From NCBI RefSeq assembly GCF_018129025.1, contig NZ_JAAEDI010000017.1:1-64000 (forward strand): 64,000 nt of DNA, written 5' to 3'. Both the position numbers and the translations under genes were made by a program. The stretch is from Neoroseomonas terrae (GTDB lineage Bacteria > Pseudomonadota > Alphaproteobacteria > Acetobacterales > Acetobacteraceae). Position 1 is the first letter of the stretch; each line of letters opens with the position of its first letter. The notes below the pieces were generated by a model that had not been told where the DNA came from, ran no database searches, and saw nothing but the letters and a program-made list of their open reading frames with translations. Positions 17,593 to 27,440 of the stretch are shown here, piece after piece.

Positions 17593-18036
17593 CTATGCCT
17601 GCGGCACGATCACCGCCAGGCCCAGTTTCGGGTCGAAGCGCCGCTGCAGATGCGCGGGGCTTTCATTCACGATCACCTCGAGCGTCGGACGGACGGTCGC
17701 CGACTTCAAATGGCCGCCGCGCACGCTGAAATCCTCGAGGCCGAGCACGACATGGATATGGCAGGCGGGCTCACCGTGCTCGTCCAGCACGATATCACCC
17801 ACCAGACTCAGCACTTCGGCCTGCCGATCGACACGGCCCGAGCGGTACTGCTTGGCTCCAGTGTCCCAGAAAGCGACCTCGGTGGCGCTGAACGCCCCGA
17901 TCGCCGTGAGCTGCGCGGCGGTGATCCGATGCTCCTTGGCGAAGCTACCGAGAGCGGCGACGGCATCCTCGCCCTCATCAAGGATGACGACATGGGTGCG
18001 GCGACCACCATCAGCCGAAAGGATGCTGCTGCGCAT
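17593..18036 (-). CDS. PPC/DUF296 domain protein
   Basis: The 147-residue protein is a single PPC (DUF296) domain: THVVILDEGEDAVAALGSFA at the start, LTAIGAFSATEVAFWD, and the signature HIHVVLGLEDFSVRGGHL followed by VRPTLEVIVNE. The His residues of the HIH segment are metal ligands in bacterial structures. In plants the domain is joined to AT-hooks; here there is none, so DNA binding is not indicated. The ATG at 18036 has an AGGAGA site and is preferred to one 18 codons earlier. It is monocistronic; the cellular role of bacterial homologues is not settled. Confidence 0.88.
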   Translation of the reverse strand: MRSSILSADGGRRTHVVILDEGEDAVAALGSFAKEHRITAAQLTAIGAFSATEVAFWDTGAKQYRSGRVDRQAEVLSLVGDIVLDEHGEPACHIHVVLGLEDFSVRGGHLKSATVRPTLEVIVNESPAHLQRRFDPKLGLAVIVPQA

Positions 18037-18129
18037 GGCGCGTCTCCTGGTTGCATCCAGAGGAACCGGCCGCGCGCCGTAGGGTTTCATCCAGGCAGGG
18101 GAGCGCGGCGTCTCCCCTGCCCGATCACG

Positions 18130-20460
18130 TCACGCGGCGACTTTGGCCAGCGCCTTCCAAACGGCCTCCGGCGTCGCCGGCATGTCGATGCTCCGCACGC
18201 CGGCATCGGAAAGCGCATCGACCAGCGCGTTCATCACCGCCGGGGGTGAGCCCACCGCGCCCGCCTCGCCCGCACCCTTCACGCCGAGCGGATTCGTCTC
18301 GCACGGCACTTCGATCAGGTCGACGTCGATGTCCGGCAGGTCCTCGGCCCGCGGCAGCGCGTAATCCATGAAGGAAGCCGAGAGCAGCTGCCCGCTTTCC
18401 CCGTCATAGGCGGTGCGCTCGTGCAGCGCCTGGCCGATGCCCTGGGTCACCCCGCCATGCACCTGCCCCCGCACGATCAGCGGGTTCAGCGCGTGGCCGA
18501 CATCGTCCACGACGATGTAGCGCAGCACGCTGACGATCCCCGTCTCCGGGTCCACTTCCACCTCGGCGGCGTGGCAGCCATTGGGGAAGGTGTGGGACTT
18601 GATTTCGGCGGTTTCCTGCGCATCGAGGAGCGTCGCCTCGATCCCCGCCGCCACCTTCTTCCGCTGCGCGGCGGCCAGGTCAAGAATGCCGACCGACCGG
18701 TCCGTGCCGACGACCGTGAAGCCTCCATCGCGCGGGGCGAACTCGATGTCGGCGACCGAGGCTTCCAGATGCTCGGAGGCGGCCTTCTTACCCTTCTCGA
18801 CGACGCTCGCGGTCGTCACCAGGATCGCCTGACCTTCGGAATACAGGCTGCGCGCGCCACCGGTGCCGCCGCCATCGGGCAGAGTATCGGAGTCCCCCTG
18901 CTTCACGCGGATCTTCTCGATAGGAATGCCGAGTTCGAAGCTCGTCATCATGGCATAGGCCGTCTCATGGCCCTGGCCGGTCGACTGGGTGCCGACATAA
19001 ACATCGGCGAAACCGTCATCGGTGAACTTCACCGCGGCGTTCTCGGTCGGCGCGCCGCCAGTGGCTTCCAGATAATACGCAAGGCCGATGCCCCGCTTCT
19101 TTCCGCTCTTCGCCGCCCCCGCCTTGCGCGCCGGGAAGCCCGCCCAGTCGATCTTCGTCAGGGCGGAGGACATGAGCTGCGCGAACTCGCCGGAATCGTA
19201 GCGCTGCCCCATCGCGGAGACGTAGGGCATGGCCGCGGACGGCACCATGTTGCGCCGGCGGATCTCGACACGGTCGATGCCCATCTCGCGCGCCGCGGTG
19301 TCGATCAGCCGTTCGACCAGGTAGTTGCTTTCCGGCCGCCCGGCGCCGCGATATGCATCGACCGGCACGGTGTTGGTCATCACGCCGATGACCTGCGCAT
19401 GAATCGCCTGAAAGCCATAGACCGAGGCCAGCACCTTGGTCCCGGCCCCGGTCGGAATGAAGGGCGCGAAGGTGTTGAGATAGGCCCCCATCCCCGCCCA
19501 GTTTTTCGTGCGCAGGGCAAGGAACTTCCCATCCTTGTCGAGCGCGAGCTCGCCGACGGTGATGTTGTCGCGCCCATGGGTGTCGGACTGGAAGGCCTCA
19601 GTGCGCTCGGACGTCCACTTCACCGCGCGGTTGATCTCGCGGGCCGCGAAGGCGGTCAGGACATGCTCGGGATAGATGAAGATCTTCATCCCGAAGCCAC
19701 CGCCGACATCGGGGGTGATGACGCGGAAATTGTCACGCTCGAGCTTGAAGATGTTCTTGGCCAGCACGTCGCGCACCAGCCAGGACCCCTGGGTGTTGGT
19801 CGTGATGGTCCAGTGGTTGCGCGCCGCATCGTACTCGGCGAGCGAGGCCCGCGCCTCCATCGAGGCGACGATGACGCGGTTGTTCACCACGCGCAGCCGC
19901 GCCACATGCGCCGCGCCCTTGATCAGCGCGTCCACCTTGGCCGCGTCGCCCACATGCCAGTCGAAGCAGGTGTTGTTCGGCGCGCTCCCCCAGAGCTGCG
20001 GCTGTCCGGGCTCGGTCGCGGTGGCGAGATCGGTCGCCGCCGGCAGCAGGTCGTAATCGACCATGATCGCCTCGGCGGCGTCGCGCGCCTGGGTGATCGT
20101 CTCAGCCGCGATGAAGGCGACCGGATCGCCGACATAGCGCACGACGCCCTCGGCCAGCACCGGGTGCGGCGTGTCGGAGGTCGGGGTGCCATCCACCGAC
20201 TTCACCGGCGCCAGGCAGGGCAGGTGCCCCACCCCGACGGCGGCGAGGTCCGCCCCCGTCCAGACACCGAGCACGCCTGGCATGGCCTTGGCTGCCGACG
20301 TGTCGATACCGGTGATCTTCGCATGGGCATGCGGGCTGCGCAGGACATAGCCCTGCGCCTGCCCGGGCACCGCGACGTCATCCGTGTAGCGGCCGGCGCC
20401 CTTCAGCAGGCGCGGATCCTCGACGCGACGGATGGATTGGCTCAGGCCGAACTTCGCCAT
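18130..20460 (-). CDS. Xanthine dehydrogenase-family molybdopterin-binding subunit (CoxL form II-like)
   Basis: The 776-residue protein has the aldehyde oxidase/xanthine dehydrogenase a/b hammerhead (RVEDPRLLKGAGRYTDDV) and the molybdopterin-binding domain (GGGFGMKIFIYPEHVLTAFA). The active-site loop reads AYRGAGRPE near residue 366, as in CoxL form II and related oxidases, and not the AYxCSFR of true CO dehydrogenase. The catalytic Glu lies in GVKGAGEAGAVGSPP near residue 730. No FAD or 2Fe-2S subunit gene is adjacent, so the electron-transfer partners must be elsewhere. The substrate is unknown; naming it CO dehydrogenase would be wrong on the loop evidence. Confidence 0.88.
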   Translation of the reverse strand: MAKFGLSQSIRRVEDPRLLKGAGRYTDDVAVPGQAQGYVLRSPHAHAKITGIDTSAAKAMPGVLGVWTGADLAAVGVGHLPCLAPVKSVDGTPTSDTPHPVLAEGVVRYVGDPVAFIAAETITQARDAAEAIMVDYDLLPAATDLATATEPGQPQLWGSAPNNTCFDWHVGDAAKVDALIKGAAHVARLRVVNNRVIVASMEARASLAEYDAARNHWTITTNTQGSWLVRDVLAKNIFKLERDNFRVITPDVGGGFGMKIFIYPEHVLTAFAAREINRAVKWTSERTEAFQSDTHGRDNITVGELALDKDGKFLALRTKNWAGMGAYLNTFAPFIPTGAGTKVLASVYGFQAIHAQVIGVMTNTVPVDAYRGAGRPESNYLVERLIDTAAREMGIDRVEIRRRNMVPSAAMPYVSAMGQRYDSGEFAQLMSSALTKIDWAGFPARKAGAAKSGKKRGIGLAYYLEATGGAPTENAAVKFTDDGFADVYVGTQSTGQGHETAYAMMTSFELGIPIEKIRVKQGDSDTLPDGGGTGGARSLYSEGQAILVTTASVVEKGKKAASEHLEASVADIEFAPRDGGFTVVGTDRSVGILDLAAAQRKKVAAGIEATLLDAQETAEIKSHTFPNGCHAAEVEVDPETGIVSVLRYIVVDDVGHALNPLIVRGQVHGGVTQGIGQALHERTAYDGESGQLLSASFMDYALPRAEDLPDIDVDLIEVPCETNPLGVKGAGEAGAVGSPPAVMNALVDALSDAGVRSIDMPATPEAVWKALAKVAA

Positions 20461-20542
20461 GCGCGGTTTCTCCCTTGGCTGCACCCATCATCTGCGATGC
20501 GGCGGCCAAATGGGAAGGGGCGCCGTCGCCGGCACCCCCCGC

Positions 20543-23500
20543 TCAGTGCCCCGCGGCCGGCTCCTTGCGGCCAAACCGCCGCTTCGTCGCCTCCCGCATC
20601 GACTGGAACACCACGTAGAGCATCGGGATGACGAAGATGCCGATCACCGCGGCGCCTATCATGCCGCCGAACACCGCCGTGCCCACCGCCCGGCGGGACA
20701 GCATGGCGGCGCCGGTCGCGAAGACCAGCGGCACCAGCCCCAGCACGAAGGCGATGGACGTCATCATCACCGCGCGGAACCGCAGCCGCGCGCCCATGAT
20801 CGCCGCCTCCCGGATGGAAAGCCCGGCCTCCCGCTGCTCCTTCGCGAATTCGACGATCAGGATGCCGTTCTTCGCCGCCAGCGCGATCAGCACCACCAGG
20901 CCGATCTGGGCATAGATGTCGAGCGGCATGCTCGCCACGAACAGCGCCCCGAAGGCCGCGAGCACGCCGACCGCCACCGACAGCAGCACCGGGATCGGGA
21001 TGACCCAGGATTCGTACAGCGCGACCAGGAACAGATAGGCGAACATCACCGCCAGCGCGAGGATGTAGACCGTCTGCCCCGCCGCCAGCTTCTCCTGATA
21101 CGCCGTGCCGGTCCATTCATAGCCATAGCCCGGCGGCAGGATGCGGGCGGACAGCGACTCCATCGCGGCCAGTGAATCGCCCGATGACACGCCGGCCCGC
21201 GGCGCGCCGCTGATCGAGATGGCGCGGTAGTTGTTGTAGCGGAAAATGGTCTGCGGCCCGATCCGCGTCTGCACATCGGCGACCGCCCGCAGCGGCACCA
21301 TCTCCCCGCGGCTGTTGCGGACATGGATGCGCCAGATGTTGTCGATATCCCGCCGGTCGGACGCCTCGGCCTGCAGATTGACCTGCCAGGTGCGGCCGAA
21401 CAGGTTGAAATCGTTGACGTAGAAGCCGCCGAGCGTCGCCTGCAGCGCCGTGAACACGTCCGAGATGCGCAGCCCCAGCGCCTGCGCCTTCTCCCGGTCA
21501 AGGTCGAGATACAGCGTCGGGTTGGTCGCGTTGAAGGTCGAGAACACCGCCGTCAAATCGGGATTCTGGTTCGCCGCGACGATCAGGGACAGCATCACGG
21601 CGCCGAGTTCCGCCGGCGGCCGCCCCTCATAATCCTGCAGGATGTATTCGAAGCCACCGCCGGTTCCGAGGCCGATGATCGGCGGCAGGTTGAAGGCGAA
21701 GACATTGGCGGTCCGGACCGCCTGCCCCGCGCCGAAGACCTGCCCGATCGCCGCATTCACCGACATCGCCGCCGTCGTCCGGTCGGCAAAGGGCTTCAGC
21801 CGCGCAACGAGGAAGGCGGAATTCGACTGCGCCCCGCCGTCGATCAGCGAGAAGCCGACGATGGCAAGCGTCCCCTGCACCGACGGGATGTTCTTCAGGA
21901 TCTCCTCGACCTGCACCACCGCCTCCCGCGTGCGGGAGACGGAGGCGCCCTGCGGCAGCTGCACCTGCACGAAGAAGGCGCCCTGGTCCTCCTGCGGCAG
22001 GAAGCCCGAGGGGGTGATCTTGGACATCTGCCAGATGCCGAAGAAGAAGCCGGCGGTCAGCACCAGCGAGAGCAGCGACACCCGCACCAGCCGCGACACC
22101 GCGCCGGCATAGCGGTCGCGCACCCAGTCGATGCCGCGCAGCCAGCGCCCCATCAGCCCCGGCCGCCGCCCGCCTGCATGGGCGTGTGGGCGCAGGAACA
22201 CGGCGCACAGCGCTGGGGACAGGGTCAGCGCGTTGATCGCGCTGATCACCATCGCGGCGCTGATCGTCACCGCGAACTGGCGAAACAGCTCGCCCGACAG
22301 GCCGGGGATGAAGCCGATCGGTACGAAGACCGACAGCAGGACCAGCGTGATGGCGATGATCGGCGCGGTGATCTGCGCCATGGCCTTCTTGGTGGCCTCG
22401 GCGGGGGTGAGGTTCGGCTCCTCCTCCATCACCCGCTCGACATTCTCGACGACGACGATCGCGTCATCCACCACGATGCCGATGGCCAGCACCATCGCCA
22501 GCAGGGAGATGGTGTTCGCCGAATAGCCGAGGGCCAGCAGGATGATGAAGGTGCCGATCAGGCTGACCGGCACGGCGATGGTGGGGATGATCGTCGCCCG
22601 CATGTTCCCCAGGAACAGGAACACCACGATGACGACGAGGATGAAGGCCTCGACCAGCGTCTTGATCACCTCGCGGATCGTGTCGTTCACGAAGTCCGAG
22701 GTGTCGAAGAAGATGCGGTGGTTGACGCCCGCGGGATAGCGGGTCCGCATGTCGTCCATGGTGCGGCGGACATTCTCCGCGGCCGTCACCGCATTGGCGC
22801 CGGGCTGGAGATACACGCCGAAGGTCACCGCCGGCCGGCCGTCGAAGCGGCTTTCGGTGTCCATGCTGGCGGCGCCGAGCTCGACGCGCGCGACGTCCCG
22901 CACCCGCAGCACCGACCCGTCCGGATTGGCGCGGATCAGGATGTCGCCGAACTGTTCGGGCGTGGAAAGCCGGCCCTGGGTCTCCAGGTTGATCTGGAAC
23001 TGCTGGTCGTCCGGCATCGGCCGTCCGCCGAGCCGCCCGACCGGCGCCTGCACGTTCTGCGCCTGGATCGCCGCCACCACGTCGGACGGCGTGAGGTTCA
23101 GGCTGATCAGCCGGTCAACCTCGAACCAGATGCGCATGGAGTAATCCATGGCACCGAACAGGCTGACCTGGCCGATGCCCGGCACGCGTGCCAGCCGGTC
23201 GACGATGTTGATGGTGGCGTAGTTCGACAGGAACAGCGGCGTGTGGTCGCCGCTTTCGGCATACAGGAAGATGAACTGCAGCACGGCGGAGGACTGCTTG
23301 CGCACCGTCACGCCCTGCCGCTGCACCTCCTGCGGCAATCGGGCGAGCGCCGCCTGGACGCGGTTGTTGACGTTGACGGTGGCGAGGTCCGGATCCGTGC
23401 CGAGTTGGAAGGAGACGTTGAGGCTGTAGGACCCGTCATTGGCGCTGTTCGACCGCATGTAGATCATGCGGTCCACGCCGTTGACGGAGGCCTCGATCAC

Positions 23501-23692
23501 CTGCGCGACGGTCTGTTCGATGACGGTCGCGGAGGCGCCAGGGAAGCGCGTCACCACCGACACCTGCGGCGGCACGATGTCCGGCAGCTGGGAGACAGGG
23601 ATGCGCGTCATCGCCAGCGCCCCGGCGAGTGCCGTGACGATGGCGATCACGATCGCGAAGCGAGGGCGATCGACGAAAACGGCCGAGAACAC
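20543..23692 (-). CDS. RND efflux transporter, HAE1 family inner-membrane pump
   Basis: The 1049-residue protein has 12 helices and two large periplasmic loops. The proton-relay Asp pair sits in [20 protein letters not shown] near residue 408, and the family pattern [19 protein letters not shown] follows the central hydrophobic stretch. AcrB/MexB-like proteins expel hydrophobic drugs or solvents using the proton gradient. It begins with GTG, seven bases after the adaptor gene, so the two are co-transcribed. No TolC-type outer-membrane gene is adjacent. Specificity cannot be inferred. Confidence 0.95.
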   Translation of the reverse strand: MFSAVFVDRPRFAIVIAIVTALAGALAMTRIPVSQLPDIVPPQVSVVTRFPGASATVIEQTVAQVIEASVNGVDRMIYMRSNSANDGSYSLNVSFQLGTDPDLATVNVNNRVQAALARLPQEVQRQGVTVRKQSSAVLQFIFLYAESGDHTPLFLSNYATINIVDRLARVPGIGQVSLFGAMDYSMRIWFEVDRLISLNLTPSDVVAAIQAQNVQAPVGRLGGRPMPDDQQFQINLETQGRLSTPEQFGDILIRANPDGSVLRVRDVARVELGAASMDTESRFDGRPAVTFGVYLQPGANAVTAAENVRRTMDDMRTRYPAGVNHRIFFDTSDFVNDTIREVIKTLVEAFILVVIVVFLFLGNMRATIIPTIAVPVSLIGTFIILLALGYSANTISLLAMVLAIGIVVDDAIVVVENVERVMEEEPNLTPAEATKKAMAQITAPIIAITLVLLSVFVPIGFIPGLSGELFRQFAVTISAAMVISAINALTLSPALCAVFLRPHAHAGGRRPGLMGRWLRGIDWVRDRYAGAVSRLVRVSLLSLVLTAGFFFGIWQMSKITPSGFLPQEDQGAFFVQVQLPQGASVSRTREAVVQVEEILKNIPSVQGTLAIVGFSLIDGGAQSNSAFLVARLKPFADRTTAAMSVNAAIGQVFGAGQAVRTANVFAFNLPPIIGLGTGGGFEYILQDYEGRPPAELGAVMLSLIVAANQNPDLTAVFSTFNATNPTLYLDLDREKAQALGLRISDVFTALQATLGGFYVNDFNLFGRTWQVNLQAEASDRRDIDNIWRIHVRNSRGEMVPLRAVADVQTRIGPQTIFRYNNYRAISISGAPRAGVSSGDSLAAMESLSARILPPGYGYEWTGTAYQEKLAAGQTVYILALAVMFAYLFLVALYESWVIPIPVLLSVAVGVLAAFGALFVASMPLDIYAQIGLVVLIALAAKNGILIVEFAKEQREAGLSIREAAIMGARLRFRAVMMTSIAFVLGLVPLVFATGAAMLSRRAVGTAVFGGMIGAAVIGIFVIPMLYVVFQSMREATKRRFGRKEPAAGH

Positions 23693-23698
23693 GACCGC

Positions 23699-24868
23699 TC
23701 AGCCCCGCGCCGGCGCTTGCGGCCCGGGCGGCGCCCCGGCAGGTGCCGGGTTCACCGGCTGGCCGGGGCGTACGCGCTGGATACCCTCGACGATCACCGT
23801 CTCGCCGCCCTGCAGGCCGGATTCGATCACGGCCGTCTGGCCGGAGGACCGGCCGAGGGTGACGTTGCGCCTCTCCGCCTTGTTCTCCGCACCCACGACG
23901 AAGACGTAGGAGCCCTGTTGGTCCTGAAGCACGGCCGCGCGCGGCAGGGTGATGGTCAGTACCGGTTCCGCACCTTCCAGGAACACGGTGACGAACTGGC
24001 CATCGACCAGTTCGCGCGGCGTGACGGGCACGTTGCTGTCCGATTGCCGGCGTATCGGGTTCGGGATGAGCGCCCGCACCAGGATGGTGTCGGTGTTGCG
24101 GTCGATCTGGTTGTCCACGAAGTCGACGCGGCCGGTTTCCTGGTACATCCGCCCGTCCGTCGTGCGGATGCGCACCCGCACCGCATCGGGCCCGCCACGG
24201 CCCTCGAAGCGGTTGCGCAGGTCAAGCGCCGTGCGTTGGCTGACCGTGAAGGCGACCCGCATCGGGTCCTGGCTGACGATGGTCGCCAGCGTGCCGGCAT
24301 CCGGGCCCACCACATTGCCGATGGTCAGGTTGGTGCGCCCGATCTGTCCGGCGATCGGCGCATTGATCTCGGTGTAGCCGAGATTGATCTCTGCCACCCG
24401 CACCGCTGCCTGGGCCGAAAGCACCTGTGCAGACGAGGTTCGTTCCTGCGCCTGAGCGTTGTCCAGCGCGACCTGCGTGCCCGCGCCGGTCTGCCGCAGG
24501 TCCCGCGCGCGAGTCAGCGCCACCCTCGCATTCTCCAGCTGCGCCTGGGCCGAGGCCAGGCTTGCCTGCGCCTGCTCGAGCTGCGCCTCGAAGGGTGCCC
24601 GTTCAAGGCGGTACAGCACCTCGCCCTGGGTCACGTCGCCGCCCTCGCGGAACAGCCGTTCCTGGATGAAGCCCGTGACGCGGGCACGAATGTTGACGCG
24701 GTCCGTCGCCTCGACCCGCCCGACGAATTCCGACGTTTCCGTGATCGGCTTCCGCTCGGCCGTCATCACGCCGACAGCAGGCGGCCCCTGCGGGCCGAAC
24801 TGCGCGGCGGCAGGCTGGGCGCCGGCGAGCAGGATCAGCGCGACGGCACCGGCGAAAAGTCGATTCAT
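23699..24868 (-). CDS. RND efflux periplasmic adaptor (membrane fusion protein)
   Basis: The 389-residue protein starts at the ATG giving MNRLFAGAVALILLAGAQ, a signal peptide ending near AAAQ. It has the lipoyl/barrel-sandwich halves (VEATDRVNIRARVTGFIQE before, and INAPIAGQIGRTNLTIGNVV after), a coiled-coil hairpin with repeated ALxxA heptads (SLASAQAQLENARVALTRA) and the beta-barrel domain. It bridges the inner-membrane pump to an outer-membrane channel. The start at 24868 is clear; the frame upstream continues over unrelated sequence. The Pro/Gly-rich C-terminus is low complexity. Confidence 0.94.
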   Translation of the reverse strand: MNRLFAGAVALILLAGAQPAAAQFGPQGPPAVGVMTAERKPITETSEFVGRVEATDRVNIRARVTGFIQERLFREGGDVTQGEVLYRLERAPFEAQLEQAQASLASAQAQLENARVALTRARDLRQTGAGTQVALDNAQAQERTSSAQVLSAQAAVRVAEINLGYTEINAPIAGQIGRTNLTIGNVVGPDAGTLATIVSQDPMRVAFTVSQRTALDLRNRFEGRGGPDAVRVRIRTTDGRMYQETGRVDFVDNQIDRNTDTILVRALIPNPIRRQSDSNVPVTPRELVDGQFVTVFLEGAEPVLTITLPRAAVLQDQQGSYVFVVGAENKAERRNVTLGRSSGQTAVIESGLQGGETVIVEGIQRVRPGQPVNPAPAGAPPGPQAPARG

Positions 24869-24980
24869 GACGGCATCCACTCGAGGCGCTCCGACATGGC
24901 GGTTCACGGTGCGGCGCGTCAAGCAGGAACGCGACGGGCGATGGCCCGCCTTCAGTACGCCGGAAGGGCCCTCTGCCGCA

Positions 24981-25814
24981 TCAGTGCGCGACGAAGACCG
25001 GACAGGATGCGCCGAGCAGCAGCTTTTCGGTGGCGGAGCCCGTGAACAGCAGGCGCAACCCTGAATGATCATAGGCGCCCATGACCAGCAGCCGTGCCGG
25101 CATCGCTGCCGCCTCGGCCAGGAGGATGTCGAGCGGATGCGAGCCAGCCACCCCGACAGCCTCGGCAGCCATGCCGTGCCGGCGCAGATAGGCGGCCCCC
25201 TGTTCCGCCAGGAGGGCCGCCGTAGGCTCCGCGGGATCGACCGAGACGACGCGCGCGGCCATGCCCTCGCCCAGGCCGAGCAGCGTGAACAGCTGCAGCG
25301 CGCGCTGCGCACCCACGGACCCGTCATAGGCGACCAGCACGCCGCCCTCGACCCGCGGTGGCGCCGGTGGGACGACGAGCAACGGTCGCGCCCCGTCCTG
25401 CAACAGCGCCCCGATCACCGGCGCCAGCCCGTCCGGAGCTGTTTCGAGCCCCAGGGTCGAATCGCGACCGATGACGATGAGGTCATGCGATGTACCGGCC
25501 AGCAATAACGCGGCGTCGGGTGCCTCGGTCAGTCGCAGCGGCGTGACCGGCGTTTCCCCCGCCGCCCCGACACAGGCCGCGAGGGCGAGATCGGCTTCGG
25601 TCTCCAGGCGGGCGGCGCGCGCGGCGTCCCGGCGTTCCTTGAAAGCGCCGCCACCAGGCGGCACCGCCTCATGCGCGTCTCGTGCGTGCGGCACGTCGAG
25701 CACGGCTGCCGCCGTCAGTGCCGCGCCGGTGCGGCGCGCCAGCCCGATCGCCAGATCGCGCGCCGCGACGGCGCCCTTCGTATCGTCCAACGCCAACAGG
25801 ATGCTGCGGATCAT
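24981..25814 (-). CDS. Universal stress protein with two Usp domains
   Basis: The 277-residue protein contains two UspA folds in tandem. The first starts IRSILLALDDTKGAVAARDLAIGLA, the second around residue 150 with VEGGVLVAYDGSVGAQRALQLF and ends in LLVMGAYDHSGLRLLFTGS with the ATP-binding G-x2-G-x9-GS type tail. Tandem Usp proteins often bind ATP or act in stress survival. It is a single gene between the efflux operon and the MFS gene. Regulation is not visible. Confidence 0.9.
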   Translation of the reverse strand: MIRSILLALDDTKGAVAARDLAIGLARRTGAALTAAAVLDVPHARDAHEAVPPGGGAFKERRDAARAARLETEADLALAACVGAAGETPVTPLRLTEAPDAALLLAGTSHDLIVIGRDSTLGLETAPDGLAPVIGALLQDGARPLLVVPPAPPRVEGGVLVAYDGSVGAQRALQLFTLLGLGEGMAARVVSVDPAEPTAALLAEQGAAYLRRHGMAAEAVGVAGSHPLDILLAEAAAMPARLLVMGAYDHSGLRLLFTGSATEKLLLGASCPVFVAH

Positions 25815-25873
25815 GCGGTATGGCCCCCCTCCAGCATGCTAGCCGCCGCGACGATGCAGGCCAACGTGACGCG

Positions 25874-27055
25874 TCAGCGCGGCCCGGGCAGCCGCAGGAA
25901 GGCCACGGAGCAGATGGTGAGCGCCACGGCGAAGACGAGCAGCGCCGCGCCGATCCCGCCGGCCGATGCGGCCAGCCCGGAAAGCGCCTGCAGCACCGCC
26001 GCCCCGCCGAAGAAGGACATGTTCATCGCCGACAACGCCCGGCCGACCCGTTCCGGCGGCACCGCCGCCCGCACCAGCGCGAAGCAGATTACCTGCGCGG
26101 AGATCAGCAGCCCGAAGGCCGCCAGCAGCACCACATCCGCCGCCACCCCCCAGCCGAGCGGCCCGCCCGCCACGATCAGCCCGATCACCGCCGCGGCGCC
26201 CAGATGCCCGGCCACCAGTATCGCGCTCCGGTGCCGCTGGAAGCGCCGTTCCAGCACCCCCGCCACCGCCGGCCCGATGATCAGCGCCACGGTGCAGGCC
26301 AGCAGCACATTGCCGGCGGGCACGCGCGCCAAATCCTTCACCTCCATCAGCCAGGGGCCACCCCACAGGCCGCGCACGCCGAGCACGGCGGCGAAGGAGG
26401 CGAAGGCGATCACCACTGGTCCGCGGATATCGCGGGACAGGCTGAGAGCCAGCACCTCCCGCACATCCGCCAGCATGCTGCGCGGGGCCTGCGGCGCGGC
26501 GCGCATCTCCTTCACCACCAACGCGACCGCGGTCGCGGCACCGGCCGCGAGCAGGGCGCAGGCGACATAGCCGCTGCGCCAGCCGGCATGGTCCACCAGC
26601 AGCGCCAACGGACTTGCGGAGAGCAACATCCCGGTATTGCCGAAGGCCTGGATGATCCCGCCCCACAGCCCGAACCGCTGCGGCGGCATGGTCTTGGCGG
26701 CATAGGTCACGGGGCACATCAGCATCCCCGAACAGCCGATGCCGAGCACGATCTGCGCCGCCAGCATCGACCACGGCCCGGTCGCCGCCGCGCCGAGCAG
26801 CGAACCCGCCGCGGCGATCGCCAGCAGAGCCAGCGCCGTCGGCTTCACGCCGTAGCGGTCCAGCGCCACGCCGACCGGCAGCATCGCGAGCGCGAAGGCC
26901 GCCGGAAAGGCGCCCGTCAGCGCGGCCAGCCCATCCGCCGTGAGGCCGAGATCCCGCTGCAGCACATCCGCCGCCATCGCCGGCAGCGTCCGCACCGCAT
27001 TGGAGAAGACATGCCCGAGCGCAAGGGTCAGGATGGCGAGCCCCAGCGCGTTCAC
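25874..27055 (-). CDS. MFS transporter
   Basis: The 393-residue protein has 12 predicted helices. The start region LGHVFSNAVRTLPAMAADVL, the loop motif VGVALDRYGVKPTALALL between helices 2 and 3, and FGLWGGIIQAFGNTGMLLS in the first half are typical of the major facilitator superfamily. It starts with GTG overlapping the ridA stop by four bases, so it belongs to the glcD-ridA-MFS operon. It may import the hydroxy acid or amino compound that the neighbouring enzymes handle; that link is inference from context. Confidence 0.9.
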   Translation of the reverse strand: MNALGLAILTLALGHVFSNAVRTLPAMAADVLQRDLGLTADGLAALTGAFPAAFALAMLPVGVALDRYGVKPTALALLAIAAAGSLLGAAATGPWSMLAAQIVLGIGCSGMLMCPVTYAAKTMPPQRFGLWGGIIQAFGNTGMLLSASPLALLVDHAGWRSGYVACALLAAGAATAVALVVKEMRAAPQAPRSMLADVREVLALSLSRDIRGPVVIAFASFAAVLGVRGLWGGPWLMEVKDLARVPAGNVLLACTVALIIGPAVAGVLERRFQRHRSAILVAGHLGAAAVIGLIVAGGPLGWGVAADVVLLAAFGLLISAQVICFALVRAAVPPERVGRALSAMNMSFFGGAAVLQALSGLAASAGGIGAALLVFAVALTICSVAFLRLPGPR

Positions 27056-27435
27056 GCCGCCGCCACTGCCTCGATCTCGATCAGCCAGGCCTCGTCGAAG
27101 ATGGCCGGCAGGATGACGGTCAGGGCGACACGCCGCCCGGCCAGGACCTCATTGCGGATGGCACGGTTCTCCGCAGCGTCCTCGCGCTGGGCGAGGAAGG
27201 TCGTCACCTTCACCAAATTGTCGAGACCCATCCCGGCGACGCGCAGCTGCGCCTCGAGATTCGCCCAGGCCTGGCGGCACTGCGCCGCGAAGCCTTCCGG
27301 CCGGCTGCCATCCGCCAGCAGCGGCACCTGGCCCGAGACGAACAGCAGCCGCGCGGGTGCGACAACCTCCGCCGCCTGGGCATAGCCCCCGAGCGTCGGC
27401 GGCGCATCAGGTGCGTCATGCGTGATGATGGGCAT
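27052..27435 (-). CDS. RidA/YjgF family protein
   Basis: The 127-residue protein carries the Rid-family core LLFVSGQVPLLADG, the central QAWANLEAQLRVAGMGLDNLVKVTTFL and the C-terminal VILPAIFDEAWLIEIEAVAA. RidA members are trimeric imine deaminases that quench reactive 2-aminoacrylate-type intermediates; other Rid clades have varied roles. The ATG at 27435 lies five bases after the glcD stop and its own stop overlaps the MFS gene, so the three genes form one operon. Confidence 0.9.
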   Translation of the reverse strand: MPIITHDAPDAPPTLGGYAQAAEVVAPARLLFVSGQVPLLADGSRPEGFAAQCRQAWANLEAQLRVAGMGLDNLVKVTTFLAQREDAAENRAIRNEVLAGRRVALTVILPAIFDEAWLIEIEAVAAA

Positions 27436-27440
27436 GGCCG

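Noticed and set aside
18130..20460. Annotation as carbon monoxide dehydrogenase large subunit
   Set aside because: The active-site loop is AYRGAGR and not AYxCSFR, and the other two subunits are absent.
21323..25045. A 1240-codon open frame on the plus strand opposite the RND pump and adaptor genes
   Set aside because: It is antisense to two well-identified genes, rich in Arg, Asp, His and Gly as GC-rich shadow frames are, and shows no domain or signal.
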